Below are positions 33,141-42,527 of a stretch of 64,000 nucleotides of DNA, piece by piece (the stretch's first letter is position 1; the number at the start of each line of letters is the position of its first letter). A program made the position numbers and the translations under genes. Origin of the DNA: Sulfitobacter litoralis (lineage in GTDB: Bacteria; Pseudomonadota; Alphaproteobacteria; Rhodobacterales; Rhodobacteraceae); the NCBI RefSeq assembly GCF_900103185.1, contig NZ_FNJD01000002.1, forward strand, positions 186,001-250,000. Reading direction: 5' to 3'. The notes beneath the pieces are model-generated. The model was not told where the DNA came from, searched no databases, and saw nothing but the letters and a program-made list of their open reading frames with translations.

Positions 33141-33739
33141 AACAGCCATTTGGGGTGATCCTTGCAGGAGGGCAGGCGACGCGGATGGGCGGCGGCGACA
33201 AGGGGCTGCTGCAACTTGGCGGTCAAAGCGTGCTGGACCATGTGATCGAACGGCTGACGCCGCAGGTGGCGCGTGTGGCGTTGAATGCCAATGGCGATGC
33301 CGCGCGGTTTGCGGGGCTGAAACTGCCGGTGTTGCCCGACAGTATTGACGGCTTTGCCGGACCGCTGGCGGGGGTGTTGGCAGGGCTGGATTGGGCTGCC
33401 GCACATGGCGCTGATACGATTGTGACTGCTGCCGCCGATACGCCGTTCTTCCCCGGTGATCTGGTCCCGCAACTGTTGCTGGCAAGCGAGGGGATGACCC
33501 ACCCGCTGGTGCTCGCCGCCACGCCGGACGCTAAACGCGGCACGGCGCGGCACCCGACCTTTGGCCTGTGGCCTGTGGCCTTGCGCGACGATCTGCGTGC
33601 TGCCTTGCAGGGTGGCCTGCGCAAGGTCGTAATGTGGACGCAAACGCACGATGGCCGCGAGGCGTTGTTCCCCGATGAGGACGCGTTCTTTAACATCAAC
33701 ACCCCCGAGGATCTGGCCCGCGCACAGGAGATGCTATGA
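33137..33739 (+). CDS. mobA: Molybdenum cofactor guanylyltransferase
   Basis: A 200-residue nucleotidyltransferase that joins GMP to Mo-molybdopterin to give the guanine dinucleotide cofactor used by formate dehydrogenases and DMSO reductase-type enzymes. The GTP-binding signature LAGGQATRMGGGDKGLL is at residues 9-25. DGFAGPLAGVLAGL and VTAAADTPFFPGDL follow in normal order. It overlaps fdhD and mobB by 4 nt each, so expression is coupled. Confidence 0.95.
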   Translation: MKQPFGVILAGGQATRMGGGDKGLLQLGGQSVLDHVIERLTPQVARVALNANGDAARFAGLKLPVLPDSIDGFAGPLAGVLAGLDWAAAHGADTIVTAAADTPFFPGDLVPQLLLASEGMTHPLVLAATPDAKRGTARHPTFGLWPVALRDDLRAALQGGLRKVVMWTQTHDGREALFPDEDAFFNINTPEDLARAQEML

Positions 33740-34227
33740 GAGTTTACGGCGTTGTCGGCTGGAAGAACGCCGGCAAAACAGGGTTGATGGAACGCCTTGT
33801 GACCGAAATCACGGGGCGCGGCTTTTCAGTGTCTACCGTGAAACATGCGCATCACAGTTTCGACGTCGATCATCCGGGCAAGGACAGCCACCGCCACCGC
33901 GTCGCGGGTGCCCGCGAAGTTTTGTTGGCCTCGCGCAACCGCTTTGCCCTGATGCATGAGTTGCACGGCGAGGATGAACCGACGCTCGACGCGCTGCTGG
34001 CCAAGCTTGCGCCCGTCGATCTGGTGCTGGTCGAAGGCTACAAGCGTGACGGTCACGCCAAAGTCGAAGCGCATCGGGCGGAAACGGGCAACGCGTTGAT
34101 CGCGCCGCAGGATCCGACGATCAAGGCCATTGCCAGTGATACACCAATGACATCGGATCGCCCCGTGTTCGATCTGAATGACACAGGCACCATCGCCGAT
34201 TTCATCCTGTCCGAGGTCGGGTTGTGA
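33736..34227 (+). CDS. mobB: Molybdopterin-guanine dinucleotide biosynthesis adapter MobB
   Basis: A 163-residue P-loop GTPase that assists MobA. The Walker A loop is GWKNAGKTGL at residues 8-17. HAHHSFDVDHPGKDSHRHR and LVLVEGYKRDGHAKVE are characteristic of MobB. Standard length. The stop overlaps the GTG start of the fused moeA gene. Confidence 0.95.
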   Translation: MRVYGVVGWKNAGKTGLMERLVTEITGRGFSVSTVKHAHHSFDVDHPGKDSHRHRVAGAREVLLASRNRFALMHELHGEDEPTLDALLAKLAPVDLVLVEGYKRDGHAKVEAHRAETGNALIAPQDPTIKAIASDTPMTSDRPVFDLNDTGTIADFILSEVGL

Positions 34228-36299
34228 GCGCATTTGACACCATCGTCATGGTCGATTGGTCCGGCGGCAACGACACCGGCCCGACCCCGCGCAAGGACGC
34301 GATCTGGGCGGGGGTGTCGCGGGGGGGCGTATCAGATGCCCCCGTTTATCTGCGTAACCGGTCAGAGGCAGAGCTTTGGATCGCCACGCTGATCGACGCA
34401 GAGCTGGCGCAGGGCCATCGCGTGATGGTCGGGTTCGATTTCCCTTTTGGCTACCCCGCAGACTTTGCCGGAGCGCTGACGGGCAGCTCCGATCCGTTCG
34501 CTGTGTGGGACTGGTTCGAGGCGCGGGTCGAAGACGCGCCAAAGGCCAACAACCGTTTCGATCTGGCCGGAGAGATCAATCTGGGTCTGGGCGGCGGTCA
34601 GGGGCCGTTTTGGGCCAACGGCCTGCCGAACCGTGACATCACGGGGCTGCCGCGTACCAAGTCCGATTATACAAATCCCTTTGCCGAGAAACGTGCAGCT
34701 GAACTGCTGGCCAAGGGCAGCTTTACCTGCTGGCAACTGGCGGGGGCAGGGGCTGTCGGGTCGCAGGTGGTCATGGGGCTGCCTGTCCTTTCGCGCCTGC
34801 GTGCCCGCTTTGCAGGGCGCGTCGCGGTCTGGCCGTTCGAGACGCCCGATGCCCCCGTTGCGTTTGTTGAAGTCTGGCCATCACTGACCGTCGGACCTGC
34901 ACCAGATGACATGATCAAGGATGCGTGGCAGGTGCAGGAACTTGCGCGGCAGGTCTCGGTCTTGACCCCTGCCGAACTGGCGCAGGTATTTGACGTGCAG
35001 GCACCGGAAGAAGGGTGGATCTTGGGGCTGGGGGTTGAACACCTGCTCAAGGCACCACCACCCCTGCGCAATGATTGCTTTGCCCTGCCGCCCGGCGTGC
35101 ATTGGACGCCCGTAGACGACGCGCTGGAACGGTTACGCGCACGTTTGCATCCGGTGCTGCCTGCCGAAGAGGTGGGCCTTGGCGAGGCGTTGGGGCGGAT
35201 TGCAGCAGCCGACGTGCGGGCGCAGCGTGCGAACCCGCCACTGCCGAACACGGCAGTAGACGGCTACGGGTTCGCGGGCGGACGTGCTGCCGGTGCCCAT
35301 GCGCTGCCGCTCGCCGAAGGCCGCGCAGCCGCGGGGGATGCGCCGGGGAGCTTACCCGCCGGTCATGCGATACGTGTGCTGACGGGGGCCGCGCTGCCCG
35401 CCGGTGTCGATACCGTGGTGCTGCAAGAGGACGTGACGATTGTTGGTGACACGCTGCGGTTCAATGGACCGGTCAAACAAGGCGCGAACACACGCAAGGC
35501 AGGCGAGGACGTCACGGCAGGCGCGGTGACGCTTGCCGCAGGGCGGCGGATCACGGCGGCGGATATTGCCTTGTTGGCGGCCACCGGCACCGCATCTGTG
35601 TTGGTTCATAAACAGTTGCGGGTTGGCGTGCTGTCGACAGGCGACGAGATCGTCGAGGCGGGGCAAATCGCGGCGGAGGGGCAGATATTCGATGCAAACC
35701 GCCCGATGCTGTTGGGTTTGCTGGCGCAGTTCGGGCATCGGGGCGTCGATCTGGGCCATGTGGGCGACGACCGTGAGGCGCTGCGCACCCGGCTTGATGC
35801 GGCGCAAGGCGAGGTCGATGCGATCCTGACCAGCGGCGGTGCGTCGGCGGGCGACGAGGACCACGTGTCCGCACTTTTATCCGAGGCAGGAGCGTTGGAT
35901 CTGTGGCGTATCGCGGTCAAACCGGGGCGGCCCTTGGCGCTTGGCATGTGGCAGGGCGCGCCGGTTTTTGGCCTGCCGGGTAACCCCGTGGCCGCCATGG
36001 TCTGCACATTGATATTCGCGCGCCCTGCGTTGGCGCGGTTGGCGGGGCAGGACTGGCCTGTGCCGCAAGGCTTTGACGTGCCCGCAGATTTCAGCAAACG
36101 CAAGAAACCGGGCCGACGCGAGTATCTGCGCGCGCGGATGCGCGACGGTCGGGTGCAGGTGTTTGCCTCTGAAGGGTCGGGCCGGATCAGCGGGCTGTCT
36201 TGGGCCGAGGGTCTGGTAGAACTACCAGATGCCGCAGCCGACGTTCAGCCGGGCGATCTGGTGCGCTATATCCCCTATGGATCCTTCGGGGTCACCTAG
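34224..36299 (+). CDS. Fusion of an RNase-H-like (DUF429-like) domain to molybdopterin molybdenumtransferase MoeA
   Basis: A 691-residue two-domain protein. Residues 1 to about 300 begin MVDWSGGNDTGPTPRKDAIW with an acidic residue in a strand, then VMVGFDFPFGYP and VAVWPFETPD; this pattern resembles DUF429/RNase-H-fold proteins but is not proven. Residues about 305-691 are a full MoeA: NTAVDGYGFAGG, GVLSTGDEIVEAGQ, ILTSGGASAGDEDHV and KPGRPLALGMW, the enzyme that inserts molybdate into adenylyl-molybdopterin. GTG start overlaps mobB. The fusion within a Moco operon suggests the N-terminal part also serves the cofactor, for example in handling the nucleotide intermediate; this is inference. 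Confidence 0.85.
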   Translation: MSAFDTIVMVDWSGGNDTGPTPRKDAIWAGVSRGGVSDAPVYLRNRSEAELWIATLIDAELAQGHRVMVGFDFPFGYPADFAGALTGSSDPFAVWDWFEARVEDAPKANNRFDLAGEINLGLGGGQGPFWANGLPNRDITGLPRTKSDYTNPFAEKRAAELLAKGSFTCWQLAGAGAVGSQVVMGLPVLSRLRARFAGRVAVWPFETPDAPVAFVEVWPSLTVGPAPDDMIKDAWQVQELARQVSVLTPAELAQVFDVQAPEEGWILGLGVEHLLKAPPPLRNDCFALPPGVHWTPVDDALERLRARLHPVLPAEEVGLGEALGRIAAADVRAQRANPPLPNTAVDGYGFAGGRAAGAHALPLAEGRAAAGDAPGSLPAGHAIRVLTGAALPAGVDTVVLQEDVTIVGDTLRFNGPVKQGANTRKAGEDVTAGAVTLAAGRRITAADIALLAATGTASVLVHKQLRVGVLSTGDEIVEAGQIAAEGQIFDANRPMLLGLLAQFGHRGVDLGHVGDDREALRTRLDAAQGEVDAILTSGGASAGDEDHVSALLSEAGALDLWRIAVKPGRPLALGMWQGAPVFGLPGNPVAAMVCTLIFARPALARLAGQDWPVPQGFDVPADFSKRKKPGRREYLRARMRDGRVQVFASEGSGRISGLSWAEGLVELPDAAADVQPGDLVRYIPYGSFGVT

Positions 36300-36302
36300 G
36301 CC

Positions 36303-37334
36303 CTAGTCGAACGTCCCTGCCACACGCCCGAGCAACATAAAGGCCCGCACTGTGCGTGTGTCTGTCAGCGCAGAGATATCCGCGTCAGATGCCTCTGCTT
36401 CAAAGGCGGCAAAGGCGCGGTCAAAGCGCCGCAAGAAGTGATGCGCGACATCGCGAAAGATCGGGTCTTGTTTCATACGCGCACTTGTCAGCGCTAGCGA
36501 AGATCGGTCACGGATGCCCCCCAACGCCGCAATCGGACGGCCGCGTGCGCCTTGGGCAAACTGACGCCAGATTTCGGGACGGGCGCGGTCGGGGACGAGG
36601 TCATCCATATAGATGCCGTCCTGGCTCAGCAGCGTCAGCACATCTTGGGACGCCTGAACCAGCTGGGACGCATTGCGGTCCTTCAATGCCTTGCGCAACG
36701 CTGAAAAGCCTTCGGTATCCTCTGCCGTTTCGGGAAAATTCAACGCACGGATGAAATCTTCGTGCGAAAGCGGCTGCGTCATATCCGCAGCCGACGTGCC
36801 AAGCGCCAAAGCTGGCTGATCGTCAACCACGACCGGCTTGAGAGGCGCAAGACGGGTCGGTGCGTCACGGCGGCTGTGGAAGGTGGCCAGCGTGCTTTCA
36901 GTCTTGCGCGCGGCGGCGGCGATTTCATCGAGCTTGCGCGCGACTGTCGCATCGGCACCTGGGCTTTGCCCCTGCTGCTGCGCAATATAGGCCTGTCGGA
37001 TCGCATCAATCGCAGTCTGCAACCGTTTGCTTTCCTCGCGCATGGCACTGCTGGAGCGGGCGGCGATGGCGGCAACCCAGATCATGCCCACGGGCATGAC
37101 AACCGCAAGCATGGTCATCAATACACGCACACCGGCCCCACTGTCAGAAGCCTCGTCGGACGGCAGCACCATAAAAAAGATCACGGAGCCCAGCAGCCAG
37201 ACGACGGTGAGCGCGGCTGCAATGACCTCTATGCTAAAGCCTCCGCCGTCGCTGGGGCGCGAGTAAACGCCGGTCGGGGTCGACCGCGCGGATTGGCGCG
37301 GTGCGTTCGGGTTCAGCTGCAGTTTTTCGGTCAT
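36303..37334 (-). CDS. Conserved hypothetical membrane protein
   Basis: A 343-residue protein with a disordered, Ser/Pro/Arg-rich N-terminus (about 1-32), two membrane helices (VIAAALTVVWLLGSVIFFMVL and VLMTMLAVVMPVGMIWVAAI, about 34-90), a coiled-coil stretch (about 95-150, EESKRLQTAIDAIRQAYIAQ) and a helical C-terminal domain ending KQDPIFRDVAHHFLRRFDRA. No family is recognised. Both termini should be cytoplasmic. It lies 15 nt after greA on the same strand and may be read with it. Confidence 0.7.
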   Translation of the reverse strand: MTEKLQLNPNAPRQSARSTPTGVYSRPSDGGGFSIEVIAAALTVVWLLGSVIFFMVLPSDEASDSGAGVRVLMTMLAVVMPVGMIWVAAIAARSSSAMREESKRLQTAIDAIRQAYIAQQQGQSPGADATVARKLDEIAAAARKTESTLATFHSRRDAPTRLAPLKPVVVDDQPALALGTSAADMTQPLSHEDFIRALNFPETAEDTEGFSALRKALKDRNASQLVQASQDVLTLLSQDGIYMDDLVPDRARPEIWRQFAQGARGRPIAALGGIRDRSSLALTSARMKQDPIFRDVAHHFLRRFDRAFAAFEAEASDADISALTDTRTVRAFMLLGRVAGTFD

Positions 37335-37349
37335 CAGTTTGTCCCCGAC

Positions 37350-37820
37350 TTAGACGTAGACGATTTTGAGAACCTCATAGGATTTGTCCCCCCCCGGCGT
37401 CCGCACTTCGACGCTGTCGCCTTCTTCCTTGCCGATCAGGGCACGGGCGATAGGGGATTTGATGTTCAGCATACCTTTTTCGATGTTGGCCTCGTATTCA
37501 CCGACAATCTGATAGGTTTTCTCTTCGTCGGTATCTTCGTCAACCAACGTCACCGTCGCGCCGAATTTGATCGCGCCGGACATCTTTTTGGGGTCGATCA
37601 CATCAGCCAGGGAAATCGCACCCTCAAGCTCTTTGATGCGGCCTTCGATGAACGACTGCTTTTCTTTGGCAGAGTGGTATTCTGCGTTTTCGGACAGATC
37701 GCCGTGCTCGCGGGCTTCGGCGATGGCCTTGATGATGGCAGGGCGTTCAACCGACTTCAGGTGCTTCAGCTCGGTTTCCAAAGCCGTGTGACCGGCGCGG
37801 GTCATGGGGATTTTTTCCAT
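37350..37820 (-). CDS. greA: Transcription elongation factor GreA
   Basis: A 156-residue GreA that rescues backtracked RNA polymerase by stimulating transcript cleavage. The N-terminal coiled coil carries [19 protein letters not shown], with the acidic tip residues (D and E of GDLSENAEY) that act in the polymerase channel. The C-terminal FKBP-like part includes [18 protein letters not shown] and [13 protein letters not shown] 37820 is chosen from length; the frame continues to 37838. It is divergent from the ETF-QO gene. Confidence 0.95.
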   Translation of the reverse strand: MEKIPMTRAGHTALETELKHLKSVERPAIIKAIAEAREHGDLSENAEYHSAKEKQSFIEGRIKELEGAISLADVIDPKKMSGAIKFGATVTLVDEDTDEEKTYQIVGEYEANIEKGMLNIKSPIARALIGKEEGDSVEVRTPGGDKSYEVLKIVYV

Positions 37821-38138
37821 CGGGGGGCATCCACGCAATGAGGGTCACAGCCCGCGAACTGATGTCCGAGAGTGCAACCGATTTGAATTGATCCTTACCT
37901 GACCCAAACTGCCGTGCGAATGCAAGGGGGTGTCTGCCAGAGCGCGACAATCCGCACGTCCATATTGGCAAGCCGCGGGGACGCGCTATTTTACGTGGCG
38001 AAACAATATTGCTGCACCTGCAATATATATGATGCAAACTGTCGTGGGTGCGCTAATTTACGCTGTGTTGCGATTGCAATACCTACTGTGCTGGTTTAGC
38101 GAAATCCAAACCGTTTTCTGCCCGAAGAGGAGCCCCAA
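37821..38138. promoter_or_regulatory. Divergent intergenic region between greA and ETF-QO with inverted repeats
   Basis: This 318-nt region has no gene. It contains a perfect 7-bp inverted repeat ATATTGC-N7-GCAATAT at 38006-38026 and a second, TTGC-GATT-GCAA, at 38068-38079, both upstream of the ETF-QO start. Shared TTGC/GCAA half-sites suggest an operator for one regulator. AGAGGAG at about 38127-38133 is the ETF-QO ribosome site. Promoter boxes for greA or ETF-QO cannot be placed reliably. Confidence 0.5.
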
Positions 38139-39788
38139 ATGGCCGAAGTTGAACGCGAAGCAATGGAATATGACGTCGTTATCGTCGGTGCGGGCCCTGC
38201 CGGGCTTTCCGCCGCGATCCGTCTGAAACAACTGGACGCCGACTGCAATGTGGTCGTGCTGGAAAAAGGCTCCGAAGTGGGTGCGCATATTCTGTCCGGC
38301 GCGGTTCTGGACCCGATTGGTCTGGACGCCTTGATGCCCGACTGGAAAGAAAAAGGCGCGCCGATCAAAACCAAGGTCGAAGAAGACAACTTTTATATGC
38401 TGGGCGAGGCGGGCAAGATCCGCGTGCCGAACTTCCCCATGCCGCCGCTGATGCAGAACCACGGCAACTACATCGTTTCCATGGGTAACGTATGTCGTTG
38501 GATGGCCGAGCAAGCTGAAGCCTTGGGCGTAGAGATCTTCCCCGGGATGGCGTGCTCTGAACTGGTGTATGGTGACAACGGCGAGATCAAAGGCGTCGTG
38601 GCCGGTGAGTTCGGCATCAGCCCCGACGGCACCAAGGGCGATGGCTATGAACCCGGTATGGAGCTGCACGGCAAGTATGTGTTCCTCTCCGAAGGCGTCC
38701 GCGGGAGCCTGTCGAAACAGGTGATCGCGAAATACGATCTGGATGCCGGAAAAGAGCCGCAAAAATACGGCCTTGGCATGAAAGAAATCTGGGAGATCGA
38801 CCCCGCCAAGCACAAAGAGGGCACCGTTACGCACACGATGGGCTGGCCTTTGGGCAAGAACGCGGGCGGCGGGTCGTTCATCTATCACATCGAAAACAAT
38901 CAGGTGTATGTCGGTTTCGTTGTTCACCTTGGCTATAAGAACCCGCATGTCTTCCCTTACATGGAATTTCAGCGGTTCAAGCATCACCCCATGGTAGCCG
39001 AGCTGCTGAAAGGCGGCAAACGTATCGCTTATGGCGCGCGTGCGATCACCGAGGGCGGCTATCAGTCCATGCCCAAGATGGTTGCACCGGGTGTAGCACT
39101 GCTGGGCTGCTCGGTTGGCATGGTCAACGTGCCGCGCATCAAGGGCAACCACAATGCGATGCTGTCGGGCAAAGCCGCTGCCGAACGCGCCTATGAAGCG
39201 ATTCAAGCAGGCCGCGCAGGCGACGAGCTGACCGCCTACGAGGACGACGTACGCAACGGTGAGATCGGCCAAGACCTGAAAAAGGTCCGTAACGTCAAAC
39301 CATTGTGGAGCAAATACGGCCTCATGACGTCGCTCGCCGTGGGTGGGTTCGACATGTGGACCAATACCTTCGGCTTCTCGCTGCTAGGGACGCTTGGGCA
39401 TGGGAAATCTGATGCCGAGGCGACCGAAAAGGCCGCCAAGCACAAAAAGATCGATTACCCCAAGCCCGATGGCAAGCTTAGCTTTGACCGTCTGACCAAC
39501 GTGGCGTTCTCGTTCACCAACCACGATGAAAACCAGCCTGCGCATTTGACGCTCAAGGACCCATCGGTGCCGGTGAACATCAACCTGCCAGAATACGCCG
39601 GCCCCTCGGCGCGGTATTGCCCAGCGGGGGTGTATGAATTCGTCGAGGAAGACGGCAAGGACCCGCGCTTTGTCATCAACTTCCAGAATTGCGTGCATTG
39701 CAAAACCTGCGACATCAAGGACCCGACACAGAATATCGTCTGGACCACGCCGCAGGGTGGGGATGGCCCGAACTACCCCAACATGTAA
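38139..39788 (+). CDS. Electron transfer flavoprotein-ubiquinone oxidoreductase
   Basis: A 549-residue membrane-associated FAD/4Fe-4S enzyme passing electrons from reduced ETF to ubiquinone, linking acyl-CoA and amino-acid dehydrogenases to respiration. The FAD-binding DVVIVGAGPAGLSAAIRLKQ is at residues about 11-30. The cluster cysteines lie near the C-terminus in ARYCPAGVYEF and NFQNCVHCKTCDIKDPTQN. The domain in between includes MAEQAEALGVEIFPGMACSE, and length is normal. It functionally fits the DmdC-like dehydrogenase in this window. An intrinsic terminator follows. Confidence 0.96.
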   Translation: MAEVEREAMEYDVVIVGAGPAGLSAAIRLKQLDADCNVVVLEKGSEVGAHILSGAVLDPIGLDALMPDWKEKGAPIKTKVEEDNFYMLGEAGKIRVPNFPMPPLMQNHGNYIVSMGNVCRWMAEQAEALGVEIFPGMACSELVYGDNGEIKGVVAGEFGISPDGTKGDGYEPGMELHGKYVFLSEGVRGSLSKQVIAKYDLDAGKEPQKYGLGMKEIWEIDPAKHKEGTVTHTMGWPLGKNAGGGSFIYHIENNQVYVGFVVHLGYKNPHVFPYMEFQRFKHHPMVAELLKGGKRIAYGARAITEGGYQSMPKMVAPGVALLGCSVGMVNVPRIKGNHNAMLSGKAAAERAYEAIQAGRAGDELTAYEDDVRNGEIGQDLKKVRNVKPLWSKYGLMTSLAVGGFDMWTNTFGFSLLGTLGHGKSDAEATEKAAKHKKIDYPKPDGKLSFDRLTNVAFSFTNHDENQPAHLTLKDPSVPVNINLPEYAGPSARYCPAGVYEFVEEDGKDPRFVINFQNCVHCKTCDIKDPTQNIVWTTPQGGDGPNYPNM

Positions 39789-39841
39789 GCGTCGCTTACG
39801 GGACGAATTCGATCAAAGGCGTGCTTCGGCGCGCCTTTTTT
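39785..39841 (+). terminator. Double hairpin and intrinsic terminator after ETF-QO
   Basis: A first hairpin GTAAGC-GTC-GCTTAC (39785-39799) includes the stop codon TAA. It is followed by a 10-bp stem with a UUCG tetraloop (AAAGGCGTGC / GCGCGCCTTT, 39815-39838) and a T run through 39841. The second is a textbook rho-independent terminator for the ETF-QO transcript. Confidence 0.85.
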
Positions 39842-39954
39842 CATGCGAGGTTCCGCCGATAGAGGGTAAGCGGTATGCTCCTTTGGATAGGCGGCATTGC
39901 GCTTGGACGCGAACCTGTTAGCCTTGCGCCTAAATATAAATGAGGCGTGCCAGT

Positions 39955-41673
39955 ATGATCCGTAACCTATTGTTGACCGCTAGCGTTTTGGCGCTGACCG
40001 GTGCTGTTTCGATGCCCGCACAGGCGCAATCGGCTGCCGGTGCCTATCTCGCGGGGAGACATGCTGCGGTCCGTAGCGATTTTGCGGAATCCGCCAAATA
40101 CTATGGCGAGGCGTTGGCGCTTGATCCCAAGAACCCTGAATTCCTTGAAAGTACGGTGCTGGCGCTTTTGTCGCTCGGAAATATCGAACGCGCCTTGCCG
40201 TTGGCGCGGGTCATGGCAGCGTCGGATCAGCCTGGGCAAATTGCCTATCTGGTAACCACCGCAGGCATGGCACAAGAAGAAGACTATGCCGGCCTGATCG
40301 CGCAGTCAGCGGACGAGGGTGGGATTGGCCCCTGGGTCGACGGGCTGGTCAAAGCTTGGGCGCAAGTAGGCGCCGGCGATATGACTGCCGCCCTTGCCCA
40401 GTTCGACGCCCTGAGCACAGAAGCTGGGATGCAGGGGTTTGTGATGTATCACAAGGCTTTGGCGTTGGCGTCTGTCGGCGATTACGAGGGGGCGGAGGCG
40501 ATCTTTGCCGCGAACCAGTCGGGGTCCGCCGGGCAAACTCGACGCGGGGTGATCGCGCGGGTCGAAATTTTGGGCCAGTTGGGGCGGAACGAACAAGCGC
40601 TCGCGCTGCTAACCGACAGTTTTGGTGCCAACAGTGACCCTGAACTAGATGATCTGGTCGCGGCCTTGCAAGGGGACGGGCAGGTCGCCTTTACCCAAAT
40701 CCCTGATGCCAAGGCGGGTATCGCCGAAGTGTTCTTTACCTTCGCGGCTGTGCTGCGCAACGAAAGCGCCGGTGACTATTATGTGCTGCTGTATTCGCGC
40801 ATCGCGCGCTACCTGCGCCCCGATCACATCGACGATCTGTTGCTGACGGCGGACCTGCTGGAAAACATCGGCCAGTACGAGCTGGCAATTCAGGAACTGC
40901 AAGACGTGCCTGCCGACAACCCCGCTTACCATGCGGCTGAACTGGGACGTGCTGCGGCATTGCGACGGTCTAACAAGCCTGAACAAGCGATCGAAGTGCT
41001 GCAACAGCTGACGCGTAGCCATGGGACGCTCCCGTCGGTCCATTCCGCTTTGGGCGATGCGCTGCGGGCACAGGACGATTTCAAGGCCGCGATAAAATCC
41101 TACGACAAGGCGATTGAACTGACACCTGACAGCAACCCGCAACGCTGGGTATTGTATTATGCACGTGGCATTGCCGAAGAACGCTTGGGCAACGGCGAAG
41201 CATCCGAACGCGATTTCCGCACCGCGCTCGAGATCAATCCCGACCAACCGCAAGTACTGAACTACCTAGGGTATTCGTTGGTCGAACAAGGTCGCAATCT
41301 GGACGAGGCGCTGAATATGATTGAGCGCGCGGTCGCAGCCAGCCCGGACTCCGGGTATATCGTCGATTCTCTTGGTTGGGTGCTTTACCGGCTGGGCCGC
41401 TACGAAGAGGCCGTAGACCAGATGGAACGCGCGGTAGAGCTCGTTGCGGTGGACCCCGTACTGAACGACCACTTGGGTGATGTCTATTGGTCCGTGGGTC
41501 GCCAGCGCGAGGCCGAATTCCAATGGCGTCGCGCCCTGTCTTTCGTCGACCCTGAAGATCAGGACAGCGAGGCAGACCCGAAACGCATGCGGCGCAAGCT
41601 CGAGGTCGGACTAGATGCGGTATTGGCCGAAGAAGGGGCCGAACCGCTGAGCAAAGCCTCCGCTGAAAAATGA
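39955..41673 (+). CDS. Tetratricopeptide repeat protein, exported
   Basis: A 572-residue TPR protein. ATG 39955 has GAGG 9 nt upstream and yields a signal peptide (MIRNLLLTASVLALTGAVSM, cleavage near AQAQS). TPR units are clear, for example DFAESAKYYGEALALDPKNP near the N-terminus, then DDFKAAIKSYDKAIELTPDS, GEASERDFRTALEINPDQPQ and DEALNMIERAVAASPDSGYI. A periplasmic or envelope scaffold is expected; no enzyme domain is visible. ATG 39940 is an alternative start. The stop overlaps ispE by 4 nt, so the pair is coupled. Confidence 0.88.
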   Translation: MIRNLLLTASVLALTGAVSMPAQAQSAAGAYLAGRHAAVRSDFAESAKYYGEALALDPKNPEFLESTVLALLSLGNIERALPLARVMAASDQPGQIAYLVTTAGMAQEEDYAGLIAQSADEGGIGPWVDGLVKAWAQVGAGDMTAALAQFDALSTEAGMQGFVMYHKALALASVGDYEGAEAIFAANQSGSAGQTRRGVIARVEILGQLGRNEQALALLTDSFGANSDPELDDLVAALQGDGQVAFTQIPDAKAGIAEVFFTFAAVLRNESAGDYYVLLYSRIARYLRPDHIDDLLLTADLLENIGQYELAIQELQDVPADNPAYHAAELGRAAALRRSNKPEQAIEVLQQLTRSHGTLPSVHSALGDALRAQDDFKAAIKSYDKAIELTPDSNPQRWVLYYARGIAEERLGNGEASERDFRTALEINPDQPQVLNYLGYSLVEQGRNLDEALNMIERAVAASPDSGYIVDSLGWVLYRLGRYEEAVDQMERAVELVAVDPVLNDHLGDVYWSVGRQREAEFQWRRALSFVDPEDQDSEADPKRMRRKLEVGLDAVLAEEGAEPLSKASAEK

Positions 41674-42527
41674 CCGCCAAGGCCGCATCCCTCGGGGTTG
41701 CCAGCAACCGGAGCGCTTGGGCCAAGGTGAACCTAACGCTACACGTCACAGGGCAGCGCAGCGACGGGTATCACTTGCTCGACAGCCTTGTGGTACGGGC
41801 CGGCGTCGGTGATCAGATCGCGGTAACGCCGTCTGACCAGCTTGAGCTGTTCATCGACGGCCCATATGGTTCGGCTGCCCCCAATGATGACCGCAACCTC
41901 GTTGTGCGTGCTGCGCGCCTGCTCGACGCTGGCGCTGGAAGAGGGGCGCGGCTGCACCTGACGAAAAATCTGCCTGCTGCGGCAGGGATCGGCGGTGGAT
42001 CAGCAGACGCCGCCGCAACGCTCCATTTGCTATCGGCCCACTGGGGCCTGCCCGTACCCGATGACATCGCCCGGCTTGGGGCGGATGTGCCGGTCTGCCT
42101 GTCTGACATACCCCAGCGAATGCAGGGGATCGGCGAGGTACTGACGCCCGCGCCCAAGTTGCCGCCCTGTTGGCTGGTGTTGATCAACCCGAATAAATCT
42201 GCCGCCACACCCGAAGTATTTTCGCGACTGGAAGCCCGCGCCAATGCACCCATGCCGAAAGAGCTGCCCGAGTTTACCAGCGCCACCGCATTCGCCGCAT
42301 GGCTGGCGACGCAGCGCAATGACCTCGAGGCTCCAGCTGTTCAAGTGGTGCCAGAGGTGGCGACCTGTCTACAAAGCCTTCAGGATGCATTGCTAGCCCG
42401 TATGTCGGGATCCGGTGCCACCTGCTTCGGCCTGTACGAGACCCAAGCGTTTGCACAACGCGCCGCTGCCCGTGTCGCGGACAAGCACCCCGGTTGGTGG
42501 GTGGTCGCCGCGCCGGTGCTTGGCTAG
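41670..42527 (+). CDS. ispE: 4-diphosphocytidyl-2-C-methyl-D-erythritol kinase
   Basis: A 285-residue GHMP kinase of the MEP isoprenoid pathway, phosphorylating CDP-methylerythritol at the 2-hydroxyl. Seen are AWAKVNLTLHVTGQRSDGYH (catalytic Lys and substrate region), the ATP loop LPAAAGIGGGSADAAATL and the C-terminal RMSGSGATCFGLYE. Length is typical. Its product feeds the polyprenyl synthase encoded convergently next door, with a 4-nt overlap of the two 3' ends. Confidence 0.95.
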   Translation: MTAKAASLGVASNRSAWAKVNLTLHVTGQRSDGYHLLDSLVVRAGVGDQIAVTPSDQLELFIDGPYGSAAPNDDRNLVVRAARLLDAGAGRGARLHLTKNLPAAAGIGGGSADAAATLHLLSAHWGLPVPDDIARLGADVPVCLSDIPQRMQGIGEVLTPAPKLPPCWLVLINPNKSAATPEVFSRLEARANAPMPKELPEFTSATAFAAWLATQRNDLEAPAVQVVPEVATCLQSLQDALLARMSGSGATCFGLYETQAFAQRAAARVADKHPGWWVVAAPVLG

